A stretch of 37,520 bases of DNA from 2-02-FULL-45-10 sp046590235 (GCA_046590235.1 JBKJTY010000019.1:1-37520), one strand, 5' to 3'. Shown: positions 1 through 7,623, numbered from the stretch's first letter. Notes: a model not told the origin generated them from the letters alone. Numbers and translations are program-made.

Positions 1-2
1 AA

Positions 3-1844
3 ACGGGCGAAAAGGAAAACCTCGTCAAAAAAGAGCAAAAAAAGCTGACCGAACAATCTAATGAAGAATTGGTAACGCTTGAGGAAGAGCGAATTTTCCG
101 AGAAGGTGTTGTTTCTATCCGCGATCTTATTGCTCCTGCGGCTTTTAACGTTGAATCCAATTTTATCCAGCTTGGTAATGTTTATTGCCGAACCATTTTT
201 ACCATTTCGTACCCTCGCTACATTTCAATTGGTTGGAGTTCGCCGGTGATCAACATGTCACACACCATGGATATCTCCATGTTCTTCTACCCGGTAAAAG
301 CGGAAATCATTTTAAAACAATTAAAAAATAAAGTAGGTGCCCTTGAAGCACAGCTCACTGCCGACCACGATAAAGGTGCTCCTCGTGATCCAATCCGTGA
401 AACAGCGTTACGTGACATTGAACAATTGCGTGACAATTTGACCCAAGGTACTGAACACTTTTTCCAGTTCGCTTTTTATATTACCGTCTACGCTGAAACA
501 AAAGAAAAGCTTGATCAGGTTTCGCAAGATATCGAAGGCATCTTTGGTTCCAAACTTATCTCAACACGTAAAGTTTTGTATCAATCTCGTCAGGGCTTTA
601 ATTCGACCTTACCACTTTGTAATGATGAATTGTTGATTTCTTTCAACATGAATTCTAGTCCGATTGCGGCGTCATTCCCATTTATCTCTGCGGAGTTAAC
701 TTCAGATAGCGGTATTTTATACGGCATCAATCGCCATAATAACAGCTTAATTCTGTTTGATCGTTTCTCACTCCAAAACGCAAACATGGTAGTGTTCGCT
801 ACTTCCGGTGCCGGTAAAAGTTACGCGGTTAAGCTGGAAATTTTACGTACCATGATGATGGGTGTTGAAGTTATCGTTATCGACCCTGAAATGGAATATA
901 AGCATTTGTCCGATGCCGTCAGTGGTACATACATCAATATTTCTTTGTCATCTGAAAGTAAGATCAATCCGTTTGATCTACCACGCCCAATGGGTCAAGA
1001 AATTTCAACTGAAGACGTTGTTCGCGGCGCTGTTATTACTGCTAAAGGTTTGTTGCGCATCATGCTTGGCGGTATGACGACAGCTCAAGATTCACTCATG
1101 GATCGCGCGCTTATTGAAACCTATGCTAAAAAAGATATTACTAATGATGCTGATTTGCGAACGGTAGAACCGCCAATCATGCAAGATTTAGAAGAAGTGC
1201 TAGAAGGCATGGAAGGTTCAGAAGAACTTGTTTTGAAGTTGAAAAAGTTTACCGAAGGTACATTCAGTGGTTTGTTCAATTCACCGACAAACGTGGATAT
1301 GAAAAACCAGTTGGTGGTTTTCAGTGTCCGCGATCTTGAAGATGAACTTCGTCCGTTGGCTATTTACGCAATCGTTAATTACATTTGGAATGTAGTCCGT
1401 TCGGAACGAAAGAAGCGCGTGTTAGTGATTGATGAAGCGTGGTGGCTTATGCAGCATGAAGATAGTGCCCGCTTTATTTTTGCGCTTGTTAAACGCTGCC
1501 GCAAATACTATCTTGGCGTGACAACTATCACGCAGGATGTGAACGATTTCTTGAAGTCGCAATACGGTCAGGCTATTGTTACCAACTCTTCAATGCAGCT
1601 CTTAATGAAACAATCACCTGCAGCTGTTGATTTGGTGCAAAAAGTTTTCTTGCTTACTGATAGTGAGAAATATCTTCTTCTTGAGAGTGGTGTTGGTGAA
1701 GGTATCTTCTTCGCTGGGTTTAAACACGCTGCCATCAAAATTGTTGCCTCATATACAGAAGATCAGATTGTTACAACTAACCCGGAACAATTACTTGAAA
1801 TTGAAAAAGCTAAAAAAGAGTTTGATGAACAAATTCGCAAATAA
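3..1844 (+). CDS. VirB4/TraC-type conjugation ATPase, 5' end outside the window
   Basis: The frame is open from base 3, so the first TTG at 69 is not necessarily the start and the N-terminus lies upstream. The visible 613 residues hold a VirB4-family ATPase: Walker A TSGAGKS (about nt 801-821), a following hydrophobic strand ending IDPEMEY, and Walker B LVIDEAWW (about nt 1419-1445). The C-terminus has the family's typical TNSSMQLLMKQ segment. VirB4 proteins are cytoplasmic hexameric ATPases that energise type IV secretion, pilus or DNA-transfer machines at the inner membrane. In Patescibacteria such genes are common on the chromosome and may serve a pilus or uptake system; which one cannot be told here. 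The next gene begins 12 bases downstream, and comF follows, so the three may form one operon. The substrate is unknown. Confidence 0.9.
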   Translation, partial: TGEKENLVKKEQKKLTEQSNEELVTLEEERIFREGVVSIRDLIAPAAFNVESNFIQLGNVYCRTIFTISYPRYISIGWSSPVINMSHTMDISMFFYPVKAEIILKQLKNKVGALEAQLTADHDKGAPRDPIRETALRDIEQLRDNLTQGTEHFFQFAFYITVYAETKEKLDQVSQDIEGIFGSKLISTRKVLYQSRQGFNSTLPLCNDELLISFNMNSSPIAASFPFISAELTSDSGILYGINRHNNSLILFDRFSLQNANMVVFATSGAGKSYAVKLEILRTMMMGVEVIVIDPEMEYKHLSDAVSGTYINISLSSESKINPFDLPRPMGQEISTEDVVRGAVITAKGLLRIMLGGMTTAQDSLMDRALIETYAKKDITNDADLRTVEPPIMQDLEEVLEGMEGSEELVLKLKKFTEGTFSGLFNSPTNVDMKNQLVVFSVRDLEDELRPLAIYAIVNYIWNVVRSERKKRVLVIDEAWWLMQHEDSARFIFALVKRCRKYYLGVTTITQDVNDFLKSQYGQAIVTNSSMQLLMKQSPAAVDLVQKVFLLTDSEKYLLLESGVGEGIFFAGFKHAAIKIVASYTEDQIVTTNPEQLLEIEKAKKEFDEQIRK

Positions 1845-1856
1845 TTATAAGAATGT

Positions 1857-2447
1857 ATGCCTCTTCGTACTCGAATCTTTATCGTCATCGCCTTAATTAT
1901 ACTCGCCATTGGTGGTGCTTTCGGTATCTTGTCTTGGTTAAATAAAAAAGCTGCCCCAAAAGATGAACAGCAAACTACCCCTACACCGCAAACAACCAAT
2001 ACTACGGTCACCCCGACAGCTCAAACAAAACCTATTGAAATTCCAGCCGGAACACCAACTAAACAGATGACAACCTTAGAAATGGAACAAAATGGCGCTA
2101 AACAATTAGCGAAAATTTTTGTTGAGCGATACAACAGTTTTTCTACAGAAAATAATTATCAAAATATTTACGACTCACGCAGTCTAGTCACTGATGCTTT
2201 CTGGGCAAAAATTAGCCAACCTCTAACAAAGCCACCAAGCACAAATTTTGTCGGTGTTACCACTGTAGTTCTAAGTGCTGCTTCGGTAAGCTGGAGTGCC
2301 AGTGAAGCTGAATACCTTATCAAAGCACGTCGGACAACTGAAAAAGATGGTACTACAACAGAACAGTATCAAGATATCAAAGTAATTCTCAAAAAAGTTG
2401 ATACCAAATGGTTGATCGACAGCTCAACTGTCGTCACTACAAAATAG
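1857..2447 (+). CDS. Membrane-anchored small protein with possible NTF2-like outer domain
   Basis: 196 residues. One N-terminal membrane segment (about residues 6-28, preceded by two Arg) is followed by a Thr/Pro/Gln-rich linker (about 35-70) and a globular C-terminal half. The half starts with an amphipathic helix (EQNGAKQLAKIFVERYNSF) and ends in alternating strands (DIKVILKKVDTKWLIDSS), which recalls NTF2-like or VirB8-like outer domains. I cannot confirm the fold by eye. The ATG at 1857 is the first in frame and lies 12 bases after the VirB4-like gene. With that neighbour, a role as an accessory part of the same envelope-spanning apparatus is a reasonable guess. No catalytic motif is seen. 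Confidence 0.7.
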   Translation: MPLRTRIFIVIALIILAIGGAFGILSWLNKKAAPKDEQQTTPTPQTTNTTVTPTAQTKPIEIPAGTPTKQMTTLEMEQNGAKQLAKIFVERYNSFSTENNYQNIYDSRSLVTDAFWAKISQPLTKPPSTNFVGVTTVVLSAASVSWSASEAEYLIKARRTTEKDGTTTEQYQDIKVILKKVDTKWLIDSSTVVTTK

Positions 2448-2448
2448 T

Positions 2449-3129
2449 ATGTTTGTAAAAGCCTGGCAATGGCTCAAAGAAGCACTTTTTCCAGTGCATT
2501 GCGTTGCTTGCGGTTATGAAGGTGAGTGGTGGTGTACCATTTGCCGTATGAAAGATACCAGCCCTCGGGTTGGTTCTTTTTGTCCTATCTGCCGCGCAAG
2601 CGTTGCGCAAACATGTACGCATTGTCGTGAAGCCTCATCGCTTGATAGTATGGCTGCCATGTATGCCTATCATCCAGAAAACCAAATTGGCCAGCTTATC
2701 AGATGTTTTAAATATCAGCATGCGGCTTCGCTAACTGAGTTGTGGCGAGAGTTAATCACCCTTACAAGAGAAGCGTATGGTGAGCCCGTTGTAATTCCGG
2801 TACCGTTATTTGCTGCACGTGAACGTGATCGAGATTATAACCAGGCAACTTTATTGGCGCAGATTATTGCACAAAAGTACGGTTTTATTATTGATCAGAA
2901 TAACCTAAAACGAATCAAAAACACGAAACAACAAGCCAAGCTTGGTCGTGAAGAACGCCAGAGTAATATGGCGGGAGCGTTCGCTTGGAAAGGCGGAGTG
3001 CCACCTAAAGAAGTACTATTAGTCGATGATGTCTTCACCACGGGCGCTACCATGCAAGCCTGCGCTCTAATACTAAAAAAGCAGGGCGTGCAAGTGGTGC
3101 ACGGTTTTACAATTGCATCCGGCGTTTAA
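2449..3129 (+). CDS. comF: ComF family phosphoribosyltransferase-like protein
   Basis: 226 residues, normal for ComF. The N-terminal third has Cys pairs of a double zinc ribbon (CVACG, CTIC, CPIC, CTHC, about residues 18-62). A central segment (about 110-130, VIPVPLF...RDYNQ) is typical of ComF. The C-terminus has the PRPP-binding loop LLVDDVFTTGAT (about 192-203). ComF is a cytosolic protein needed for DNA uptake in naturally competent bacteria; its exact reaction is unknown. It starts two bases after the previous stop, so is probably co-transcribed with the VirB4-like gene, consistent with a DNA-transfer or pilus theme. Its last 23 bases overlap the 3' end of the convergent membrane-protein gene. 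Confidence 0.93.
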   Translation: MFVKAWQWLKEALFPVHCVACGYEGEWWCTICRMKDTSPRVGSFCPICRASVAQTCTHCREASSLDSMAAMYAYHPENQIGQLIRCFKYQHAASLTELWRELITLTREAYGEPVVIPVPLFAARERDRDYNQATLLAQIIAQKYGFIIDQNNLKRIKNTKQQAKLGREERQSNMAGAFAWKGGVPPKEVLLVDDVFTTGATMQACALILKKQGVQVVHGFTIASGV

Positions 3130-4657
3130 AGAGAAGTGACAGAGGGTCTTCGTAAACTTTTTCCCAGTTCGAAGTGTTCTGAAGATCAACCTCTAGCTGG
3201 GTACTCGTTGGAGTTAAAACTTTAGCAAGCAGTTCCTCGCCAAAGGTTAAACGGTTAAGCCAGTTGGGTGGGTTGTAGCCGGTAAATTTCCTTTCAATCA
3301 AAATGTAATTAGCCGGCATGGCTTCAATTGTCTTTAGGCCGCCTTCCTTCAGTCGCAAATATCGGTAATACTCAAATAATGTTTCATCTTTTGAGTAATG
3401 CCAAGTAGCAGTTCCACGTCCGTCTAAGTACACCTGTGCCTCCGGTAACGTCCAGTTTAGATAACCTCCCCAGTGGAATTCGTTAAAAATAATTTGTTTG
3501 CCTCCGGTCTGTTGCAAATAAAGAGTGGCTCCAACAGGGAATCCGTTTCGACTTAAGAAACGGTAATTATGCCACGGATCAGCAATAATAGTGGTGTTCT
3601 TTGCGAAATGCACCACGCTACCTCCTAAAGCAATAATAATGACTAATAAAGCAGTTGTATACACTCGTTTCTGGGCGGACAAAGCTTCTAAAATCGCATC
3701 AATTGCTACGGCCAGTAGCGGTGTAATTAACAATGCAAAATAAAGTATGTTCCGGCGATATAAAATTGCATTAAGTGCGAAGAATAAAAACAACAGTACC
3801 TGAGTAATGGTAATTTTTTTCTGCTGCCATGCGCGGAACATTAATACGATGCTGAGTCCAAGTAAAACAAAGAATGACCAATATATAGGGTAAAAATAAC
3901 TTGGCAGCCATTCGGTGATATGCGTTTTAAAATAATTTTCTGTGAAGTATGATCCGATCTCATGCCACATGGTTAGGCCGTATGGATTAATCACGGTAAT
4001 AAGAAACGATATCCCCAAACTGGCAAAAACCGCTTGATATGTTTGCGGTGACCAGCCGGATGGTTTAATGGTGAATCGTGGAAATAACTTTTCAAAAGTT
4101 ACTCCACCCAAATAGATAAAAATAACTATTATCCCAAGTATCCAACTTCCGTGTAACGCCGCCCATAACCAAAAAAGTAGTGGCCAACTCAGTAATAATG
4201 TACGCTTCGGTAATTGTTCTAAAGTATAAATAAGCCAAATCAAAAAGAGGGGAGCGATAGTGGTTGGTCGAGTGGACAATATAAAGGCTGACGACATCAA
4301 ACAGAGAAGGCTGGCTAAAACACCTCCCATAGATAATACTTTCTTCAAATAAATAAGTGGTATAACCACAAAAGTAGCGGTAATCGCAATCGCCGCTAGT
4401 ATTTCGAGGGATATATAGCCAAATTGTTGGTAGAGCAACCAGAACAGTATATTACCGCCCCACTCATGGTTCACCCAAAGCTGACCAAAATAACTCCAGG
4501 TATAGGTGTCGGTGTAGGGGAACCAGTGTTCTATCGCATCTTTTCCAAATCGAATGTACCAACCAAAATCACCATCAAAGATATTTGAAATGGTTGAAAA
4601 GGAAAAAATTCCGGCAGAAATAATGGCTAAGCCAATGATAATTTTGCGTAAAAACAT
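3107..4657 (-). CDS. Polytopic GT-C-like membrane protein
   Basis: 516 residues from the ATG at 4657. A GTG seven codons upstream (4678) is possible but lies within seven bases of the tRNA-Ser promoter. About ten hydrophobic helices are followed by a soluble C-terminal domain of about 130 residues. The first outside loop reads DGDFGWYIRFGKDAI and then FPYTDTYTW. This D-x-D-x-x-W...P-x-x-D-x-Y/F-S/T arrangement is typical of GT-C glycosyltransferases that use polyprenyl-phosphate sugars (GT39/PMT-like and bacterial relatives), where the acidic residues are catalytic. The likely role is sugar transfer to an envelope glycan or protein on the outer face of the membrane. Substrate unknown. It overlaps comF tail to tail with no terminator between them. 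Confidence 0.72.
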   Translation of the reverse strand: MFLRKIIIGLAIISAGIFSFSTISNIFDGDFGWYIRFGKDAIEHWFPYTDTYTWSYFGQLWVNHEWGGNILFWLLYQQFGYISLEILAAIAITATFVVIPLIYLKKVLSMGGVLASLLCLMSSAFILSTRPTTIAPLFLIWLIYTLEQLPKRTLLLSWPLLFWLWAALHGSWILGIIVIFIYLGGVTFEKLFPRFTIKPSGWSPQTYQAVFASLGISFLITVINPYGLTMWHEIGSYFTENYFKTHITEWLPSYFYPIYWSFFVLLGLSIVLMFRAWQQKKITITQVLLFLFFALNAILYRRNILYFALLITPLLAVAIDAILEALSAQKRVYTTALLVIIIALGGSVVHFAKNTTIIADPWHNYRFLSRNGFPVGATLYLQQTGGKQIIFNEFHWGGYLNWTLPEAQVYLDGRGTATWHYSKDETLFEYYRYLRLKEGGLKTIEAMPANYILIERKFTGYNPPNWLNRLTFGEELLAKVLTPTSTQLEVDLQNTSNWEKVYEDPLSLLFKRRMQL

Positions 4658-4681
4658 AGGATAACTATAGTATAGCACACC

Positions 4682-4710
4682 TTGACTTTTTGGCTTTATT
4701 TAAGTACAAT
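4682..4710 (+). promoter_or_regulatory. Promoter of tRNA-Ser(GCT)
   Basis: TTGACT (4682-4687), a 17-base spacer, and TACAAT (4705-4710). The predicted start near 4717 lies about 28 bases before the mature tRNA. Confidence 0.85.
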
Positions 4711-4744
4711 GTACGTACTTCTGAACTATTTTTCAGGGGTAAAT

Positions 4745-4829
4745 GGAGAGGTGTCAGAGTGGTCTATCGTCCAGCTTTGCTAAAGCTGCAGGCCGCAAGG
4801 CCTCGGGAGTTCGAATCTCCCCCTCTCCG
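4745..4829 (+). tRNA. tRNA-Ser(GCT)
   Basis: 85 nt class II tRNA. Acceptor GGAGAGG (4745-4751) pairs with CCTCTCC (4822-4828); discriminator G4829. Anticodon stem CAGCT/AGCTG encloses loop TTGCTAA, giving anticodon GCT (4779-4781), which reads AGC/AGT. The long variable arm has a perfect 5-bp stem with a GCAA loop, and the T-arm is GGGAG-TTCGAAT-CTCCC. CCA is not encoded. The D-stem pairs poorly: of the three expected pairs I can only form the central C-G. Confidence 0.95.
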
Positions 4830-4837
4830 CACAATAA

Positions 4838-4866
4838 AATAACACCCTTGAGGTGTTATTTATTTT
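4838..4866 (+). terminator. Terminator after tRNA-Ser(GCT)
   Basis: 9-bp stem AATAACACC/GGTGTTATT with a 5-base loop, then TATTTT. Confidence 0.85.
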
Positions 4867-5012
4867 CTTTCAGCCTGCTCTCTATAACTACACTAGTATA
4901 ATTATGGAGAGTGTGCAGGCCGATGGATGGACAACACACTCGATGTGCTTGTCGATCTTGATATATTAATTCGTGTGTTCCCACTTCGAAAGACCTTTAG
5001 CGGGTCAAGAGA

Positions 5013-5519
5013 TTACGCCGCGGCGCGCCACTCCTTGAACGGGGTGTAGTCCCAGTTACCGCTCGGCTTGCTCCCGAAGAGGGCGATCGCGTGTTCGATG
5101 GTTGGCTGGACCATGGAAACCGACAGTGAAGCGTCCGGACCGGTGTGCGGCAGGTGGTGGATGAATCCTCCGCAGTAGACCTCGCAGAACTCGGCGTAGT
5201 CCTTGGTGAAAAGGATAAAGGTGTGCCAAGCCTCGTCGATCGCGGGCGACGGGACACGCGGTTCGGTGGACTGTGCCGTCATCCAGAGAAAGGCCATGAG
5301 ATCGCCGAAGAGCTTCAAACCTTCCGTCTCCGAGCAGTGCAGATCCTTCGAGATCTTGCGCACAACGTGCGGAGCCGTGAAGCTCGGCAGGGCGGACTGC
5401 ACATCCCTCACGCGCTTCGCGGACTGAGCGACGGACAGAGTTCCTCCTCCAGCACCAGTACTCGTGAGACGTGCATCAGTGCGGACGATGAACCCTTTTA
5501 ACTCAGCTTTCACTGACAT
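5013..5519 (-). CDS. GRDP-like (glycine-rich domain protein-like) hypothetical protein
   Basis: 168 residues. The C-terminal half carries IDEAWHTFILFTKDYAEFC and then GGFIHHLPH. This D-x-x-WH...Y-x-x-F-C...HH-x-P pattern resembles the conserved core of glycine-rich-domain-containing (GRDP-like) proteins, whose biochemical role is unsettled. The conserved His, Cys and Asp suggest a metal site, but this is inference. GC content and codon use (many GCG, CGC, CTC codons) are clearly higher than in neighbouring genes, suggesting acquisition. It has its own promoter (5570-5598) and a strong Shine-Dalgarno AGAGGTGG four bases before the ATG, unlike many genes here. It is flanked by unrelated genes, so acts alone as far as can be seen. 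I see no clear terminator downstream. Confidence 0.75.
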   Translation of the reverse strand: MSVKAELKGFIVRTDARLTSTGAGGGTLSVAQSAKRVRDVQSALPSFTAPHVVRKISKDLHCSETEGLKLFGDLMAFLWMTAQSTEPRVPSPAIDEAWHTFILFTKDYAEFCEVYCGGFIHHLPHTGPDASLSVSMVQPTIEHAIALFGSKPSGNWDYTPFKEWRAAA

Positions 5520-5569
5520 GTGCCACCTCTGTAGCAGAAAAAGAACACAGGAGAAATTCCTGCGTTTAC

Positions 5570-5598
5570 ATTGTATAATGGTGAAAATGTAATGTCAA
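5570..5598 (-). promoter_or_regulatory. Promoter of the GRDP-like gene with overlapping inverted repeat
   Basis: On the minus strand, TTGACA (5593-5598), a 17-base spacer and TACAAT (5570-5575). The -35 is one arm of a perfect 7-bp inverted repeat ATGTCAA-N5-TTGACAT (5592-5610), a possible operator. The repeat also touches the stop codon of the upstream GNAT gene. Confidence 0.8.
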
Positions 5599-5609
5599 CT
5601 GTTTTGACA

Positions 5610-6095
5610 TCATTCCTTGGACAACACTATTTCAGTAAGTACTATATCATTGGAAAGTCTGAAAATTGAAGTATCCCCAGTAGGTACAAATCCGAATTTT
5701 TTATAAAATCCAATTGCATTACTGTTGCTCTCAACCACATGTACAAAAGTTTTCGCTGGAAAATGGGTAAGCATGGCATTTACGAGTGCGGTCCCAATGC
5801 CTTTGGCCTGGTAAGCGGTATCCACATAAAGAGCTTTTAGTTCTGATAGTCCATCTTTCTGGTAACCGAAGCAGATACCAACCACCTGATCTTCCACAGT
5901 TGATAGTATGGTACGAAACGATTTGTCGCCTTCAATTAAAAATTTTTCCCAAGTTAACTGATAGTTTTTAAGATCTCCAAAATACTGTACAATTGCTTCA
6001 CGAGGTACACCAAGAGGGATATACGTTGCTAACCATGTCTTAAAAATAAGATTTGCCAAGGCTGTTGCATCCTGGGGTGTGGCGTCGCGGATCAT
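5610..6095 (-). CDS. GNAT family N-acetyltransferase
   Basis: 161 residues from the ATG at 6095, where the GNAT fold begins (MIRDATPQDATALANL, strand 1 and helix 1). An in-frame ATG at 6122 would add nine residues; neither has a good ribosome site. The acetyl-CoA pyrophosphate-binding motif is seen as YVDTAYQAKGIGTALV (Q/R-x-x-G-x-G/A), and the C-terminal SNSNAIGFYKKFGF is the usual GNAT motif B. It should transfer an acetyl group from acetyl-CoA to an amine (small molecule or protein N-terminus) in the cytosol. The substrate cannot be predicted. It ends 90 bases upstream of the GRDP-like gene, which has its own promoter. Confidence 0.9.
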   Translation of the reverse strand: MIRDATPQDATALANLIFKTWLATYIPLGVPREAIVQYFGDLKNYQLTWEKFLIEGDKSFRTILSTVEDQVVGICFGYQKDGLSELKALYVDTAYQAKGIGTALVNAMLTHFPAKTFVHVVESNSNAIGFYKKFGFVPTGDTSIFRLSNDIVLTEIVLSKE

Positions 6096-6283
6096 AGTTG
6101 AAATAATAAAAGGTTGAAGCATTCATCGTATCATGATGAACAACTATTGATATTTAATAGTGAAAACTGTAAATGGTCAAGGCCGTCCTCGCTCAAACCA
6201 AAGAAGAGTCAAAAAAGTATGGGTATTCTTATATCCGGCTTACTGTGTTATAATAAGAATATATTAATTTTTATTATTGCTCT

Positions 6284-6343
6284 ATGGCAAAAGGAAACAA
6301 CTCCCAAAAGAAAGAAAAGAAGAAACCAAAAAAGAACAAATAG
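6284..6343 (+). CDS. 19-residue Lys-rich microprotein
   Basis: A 20-codon frame encodes MAKGNNSQKKEKKKPKKNK. The pattern MAKG-N-x-x-KKE-x-KKPKK recalls small basic proteins that I remember from several bacterial genomes, though I cannot search. A -10-like TATAAT (6249-6254) lies 29 bases upstream, with only a weak -35. A strong intrinsic terminator begins seven bases after the stop. So the frame sits alone in its own transcription unit of about 120 nt, which supports a real gene. A small RNA whose reading frame is incidental is the alternative. Such a basic peptide could bind nucleic acid or the ribosome; this is a guess. Confidence 0.6.
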   Translation: MAKGNNSQKKEKKKPKKNK

Positions 6344-6350
6344 TTCTTCA

Positions 6351-6381
6351 AAAATCCACCCGTAACCGGGTGGATTTTTTA
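6351..6381 (+). terminator. Terminator after the microprotein gene
   Basis: 12-bp stem AAAATCCACCCG/CGGGTGGATTTT with TAAC loop and T-tract. Confidence 0.92.
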
Positions 6382-6393
6382 TTTAGTCAAAGA

Positions 6394-6422
6394 TTGACTT
6401 TTTGGCTATTGTAAGGCATTAT
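6394..6422 (+). promoter_or_regulatory. engB promoter giving a leaderless transcript
   Basis: TTGACT (6394-6399), 17-base spacer, CATTAT (6417-6422). The ATG begins seven bases after the -10, so the predicted +1 is the A of the start codon. Confidence 0.75.
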
Positions 6423-6428
6423 GCGTGT

Positions 6429-6998
6429 ATGAATATAACATCTGCACAATTTATGAAGGGTCTGACCGGTCCAGACAGCAGTCTTGAGGACGGTATTCCA
6501 CAAATTGCTTTCATCGGTCGCTCTAACGTAGGTAAATCAAGCGTGATCAACACGCTAGCTAATCAGAAGGATTTAGCTAAAACCAGTTCGTTCCCGGGAC
6601 GCACGCAACAAATTAATCTTTTTTTGATTAACAAATCATTTTATTTAGTTGATCTGCCAGGCTACGGCTTTGCCCAGGTCTCGGGTGACAAGCGGGGACA
6701 GATCGAAGGTTTGATCAACTGGTATTTTTTCGATTCAAAGTACCAACAGAAAAAGGTTGTTCTCATTATTGATGCTAAGATTGGTCCGACTAAAGATGAT
6801 ATGGAAATGTTATTTAGTCTGGAAGAAAATGGAAAAGATATTATTATCGTAGCCAATAAGGTAGATAAAATTAAAAAGCCTGACTACGACAAGCAGCTTG
6901 AAAAAATTAAAGCTATGGTCGGAATCCATAAAGTTATCCCATATTCAGCCGAAAAAAGATTTGGAGTTAACGAGTTGGCTGGCGAGATAACATCTTGA
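6429..6998 (+). CDS. engB: Ribosome-biogenesis GTPase EngB/YsxC
   Basis: 189 residues from ATG 6429. A TTG nine codons upstream (6402) lies inside the promoter, so is unlikely. All TRAFAC GTPase motifs are present: G1 GRSNVGKSS, G2 region SFPGRTQ, G3 DLPGYG, G4 NKVDK and G5 SAEK. EngB is a cytosolic GTPase that assists late 50S subunit assembly. Length is normal. Its stop codon TGA (6996-6998) sits inside the -35 hexamer of the next tRNA gene, showing how compact the region is and that TGA is a stop in this organism. There is no Shine-Dalgarno, and the promoter position predicts leaderless translation. Confidence 0.95.
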   Translation: MNITSAQFMKGLTGPDSSLEDGIPQIAFIGRSNVGKSSVINTLANQKDLAKTSSFPGRTQQINLFLINKSFYLVDLPGYGFAQVSGDKRGQIEGLINWYFFDSKYQQKKVVLIIDAKIGPTKDDMEMLFSLEENGKDIIIVANKVDKIKKPDYDKQLEKIKAMVGIHKVIPYSAEKRFGVNELAGEITS

Positions 6999-7023
6999 CA
7001 TTTACCCTCTTTTTAACTACAAT
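6995..7023 (+). promoter_or_regulatory. Promoter of the second tRNA-Ser
   Basis: TTGACA (6995-7000), 17-base spacer, TACAAT (7018-7023); the -35 overlaps the engB stop codon. Confidence 0.88.
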
Positions 7024-7034
7024 CTGTCTACAAT

Positions 7035-7121
7035 GGAGAGATGGCCGAGTGGTTTAAGGCAGCAGTTTACTAAACTGCCGGGCTCGAAAGGGCCTCTAGA
7101 GTTCGAATCTCTATCTCTCCG
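7035..7121 (+). tRNA. tRNA-Ser(ACT), unusual A34 anticodon
   Basis: 87 nt class II tRNA. Acceptor GGAGAGA (7035-7041) pairs with TCTCTCC (7114-7120); discriminator G7121. The D-stem is GCC/GGC. Anticodon stem GCAGT (7062-7066)/ACTGC (7074-7078) encloses loop TTACTAA, so the anticodon is ACT (7069-7071). The variable arm has a 5-bp stem with a GAAA loop; T-arm TAGAG-TTCGAAT-CTCTA. All class II serine features are intact, so this looks functional, not decayed. It would read AGT directly, and AGC only if A34 were deaminated. CCA is not encoded. Confidence 0.9.
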
Positions 7122-7125
7122 CACG

Positions 7126-7155
7126 AACTACCCTAACACAGGGTAGTTTTTATTT
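7126..7155 (+). terminator. Terminator after tRNA-Ser(ACT)
   Basis: 9-bp stem AACTACCCT/AGGGTAGTT, 5-base loop, then TTTATTTT. Confidence 0.88.
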
Positions 7156-7177
7156 TGCTTGCAATGCTTGACAATTC

Positions 7178-7206
7178 TTGTCGTAGAGCTCTAATTATGC
7201 TATAGT
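7178..7206 (+). promoter_or_regulatory. Probable promoter of the small membrane protein gene
   Basis: TTGTCG (7178-7183), 17-base spacer, TATAGT (7201-7206). A perfect TTGACA at 7168-7173 lies ten bases further up but has no well-spaced -10. Confidence 0.5.
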
Positions 7207-7245
7207 TGGAGCGTTAAACTTCTTTATTAATAATCTATTTTCCTT

Positions 7246-7593
7246 ATGGAAGAGCAAATTTCACCAGCCGTCTTAATAATACCTGCCCTAGTCGGTCTCG
7301 GTTTGTATCTTTATTTCGCGCTTTGCTTTTTCATGATGGCAAAAAAGACTAACACACCCAACGGTTGGTTAGCGTTCGTGCCAATTGCCAACATTTTCCA
7401 AGTCTTGCAATTAGCTAACAAGCCAGCATGGTGGTTCCTTTTGTTCTTCGTCCCACTGGTTAATATTGCTATTTCAATTGTTGTTTTTATGGAAATTGCA
7501 AAACGCTTAAACAAACCGGAATGGGTTGGTGTTCTCATGATTGTGCCGGGTGTAAATTTCTTTGTTCCAGCGTATCTAGCATTTTCCAAATAA
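7246..7593 (+). CDS. Small DUF5684-like membrane protein
   Basis: 115 residues with about four membrane segments. The segment NGWLAFVPIANIFQVLQLA and a later repeat of the theme (PEWVGVLMIVPGVNFFVPAY) match the W-x-x-x-x-P-x-x-N-x-x pattern of the DUF5684-type family, whose function is unknown. It is followed by a hairpin (7600-7623) and then by another small membrane protein gene, so they may share a transcript. No charged or metal-binding residues stand out inside the membrane segments. The leader has no clear Shine-Dalgarno. Confidence 0.75.
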   Translation: MEEQISPAVLIIPALVGLGLYLYFALCFFMMAKKTNTPNGWLAFVPIANIFQVLQLANKPAWWFLLFFVPLVNIAISIVVFMEIAKRLNKPEWVGVLMIVPGVNFFVPAYLAFSK

Positions 7594-7599
7594 TTACCT

Positions 7600-7623
7600 A
7601 CACACCCGAACATTCGGGTGTGT
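7600..7623 (+). terminator. Hairpin between two membrane-protein genes
   Basis: 10-bp stem ACACACCCGA/TCGGGTGTGT with a 4-base loop. The T-tract is poor (TACTT), so it may be a weak terminator or an RNA-processing or stability element. Confidence 0.5.

Noticed and set aside
4902..4967. 21-codon frame after a TATAAT at 4895
   Set aside because: No good -35, no conservation clue and no terminator; composition looks non-coding.
4997..5501. Alternative frames overlapping the GRDP-like gene on both strands
   Set aside because: High-GC DNA keeps several frames open; only the 5013-5519 frame has promoter, SD and a recognisable protein motif.
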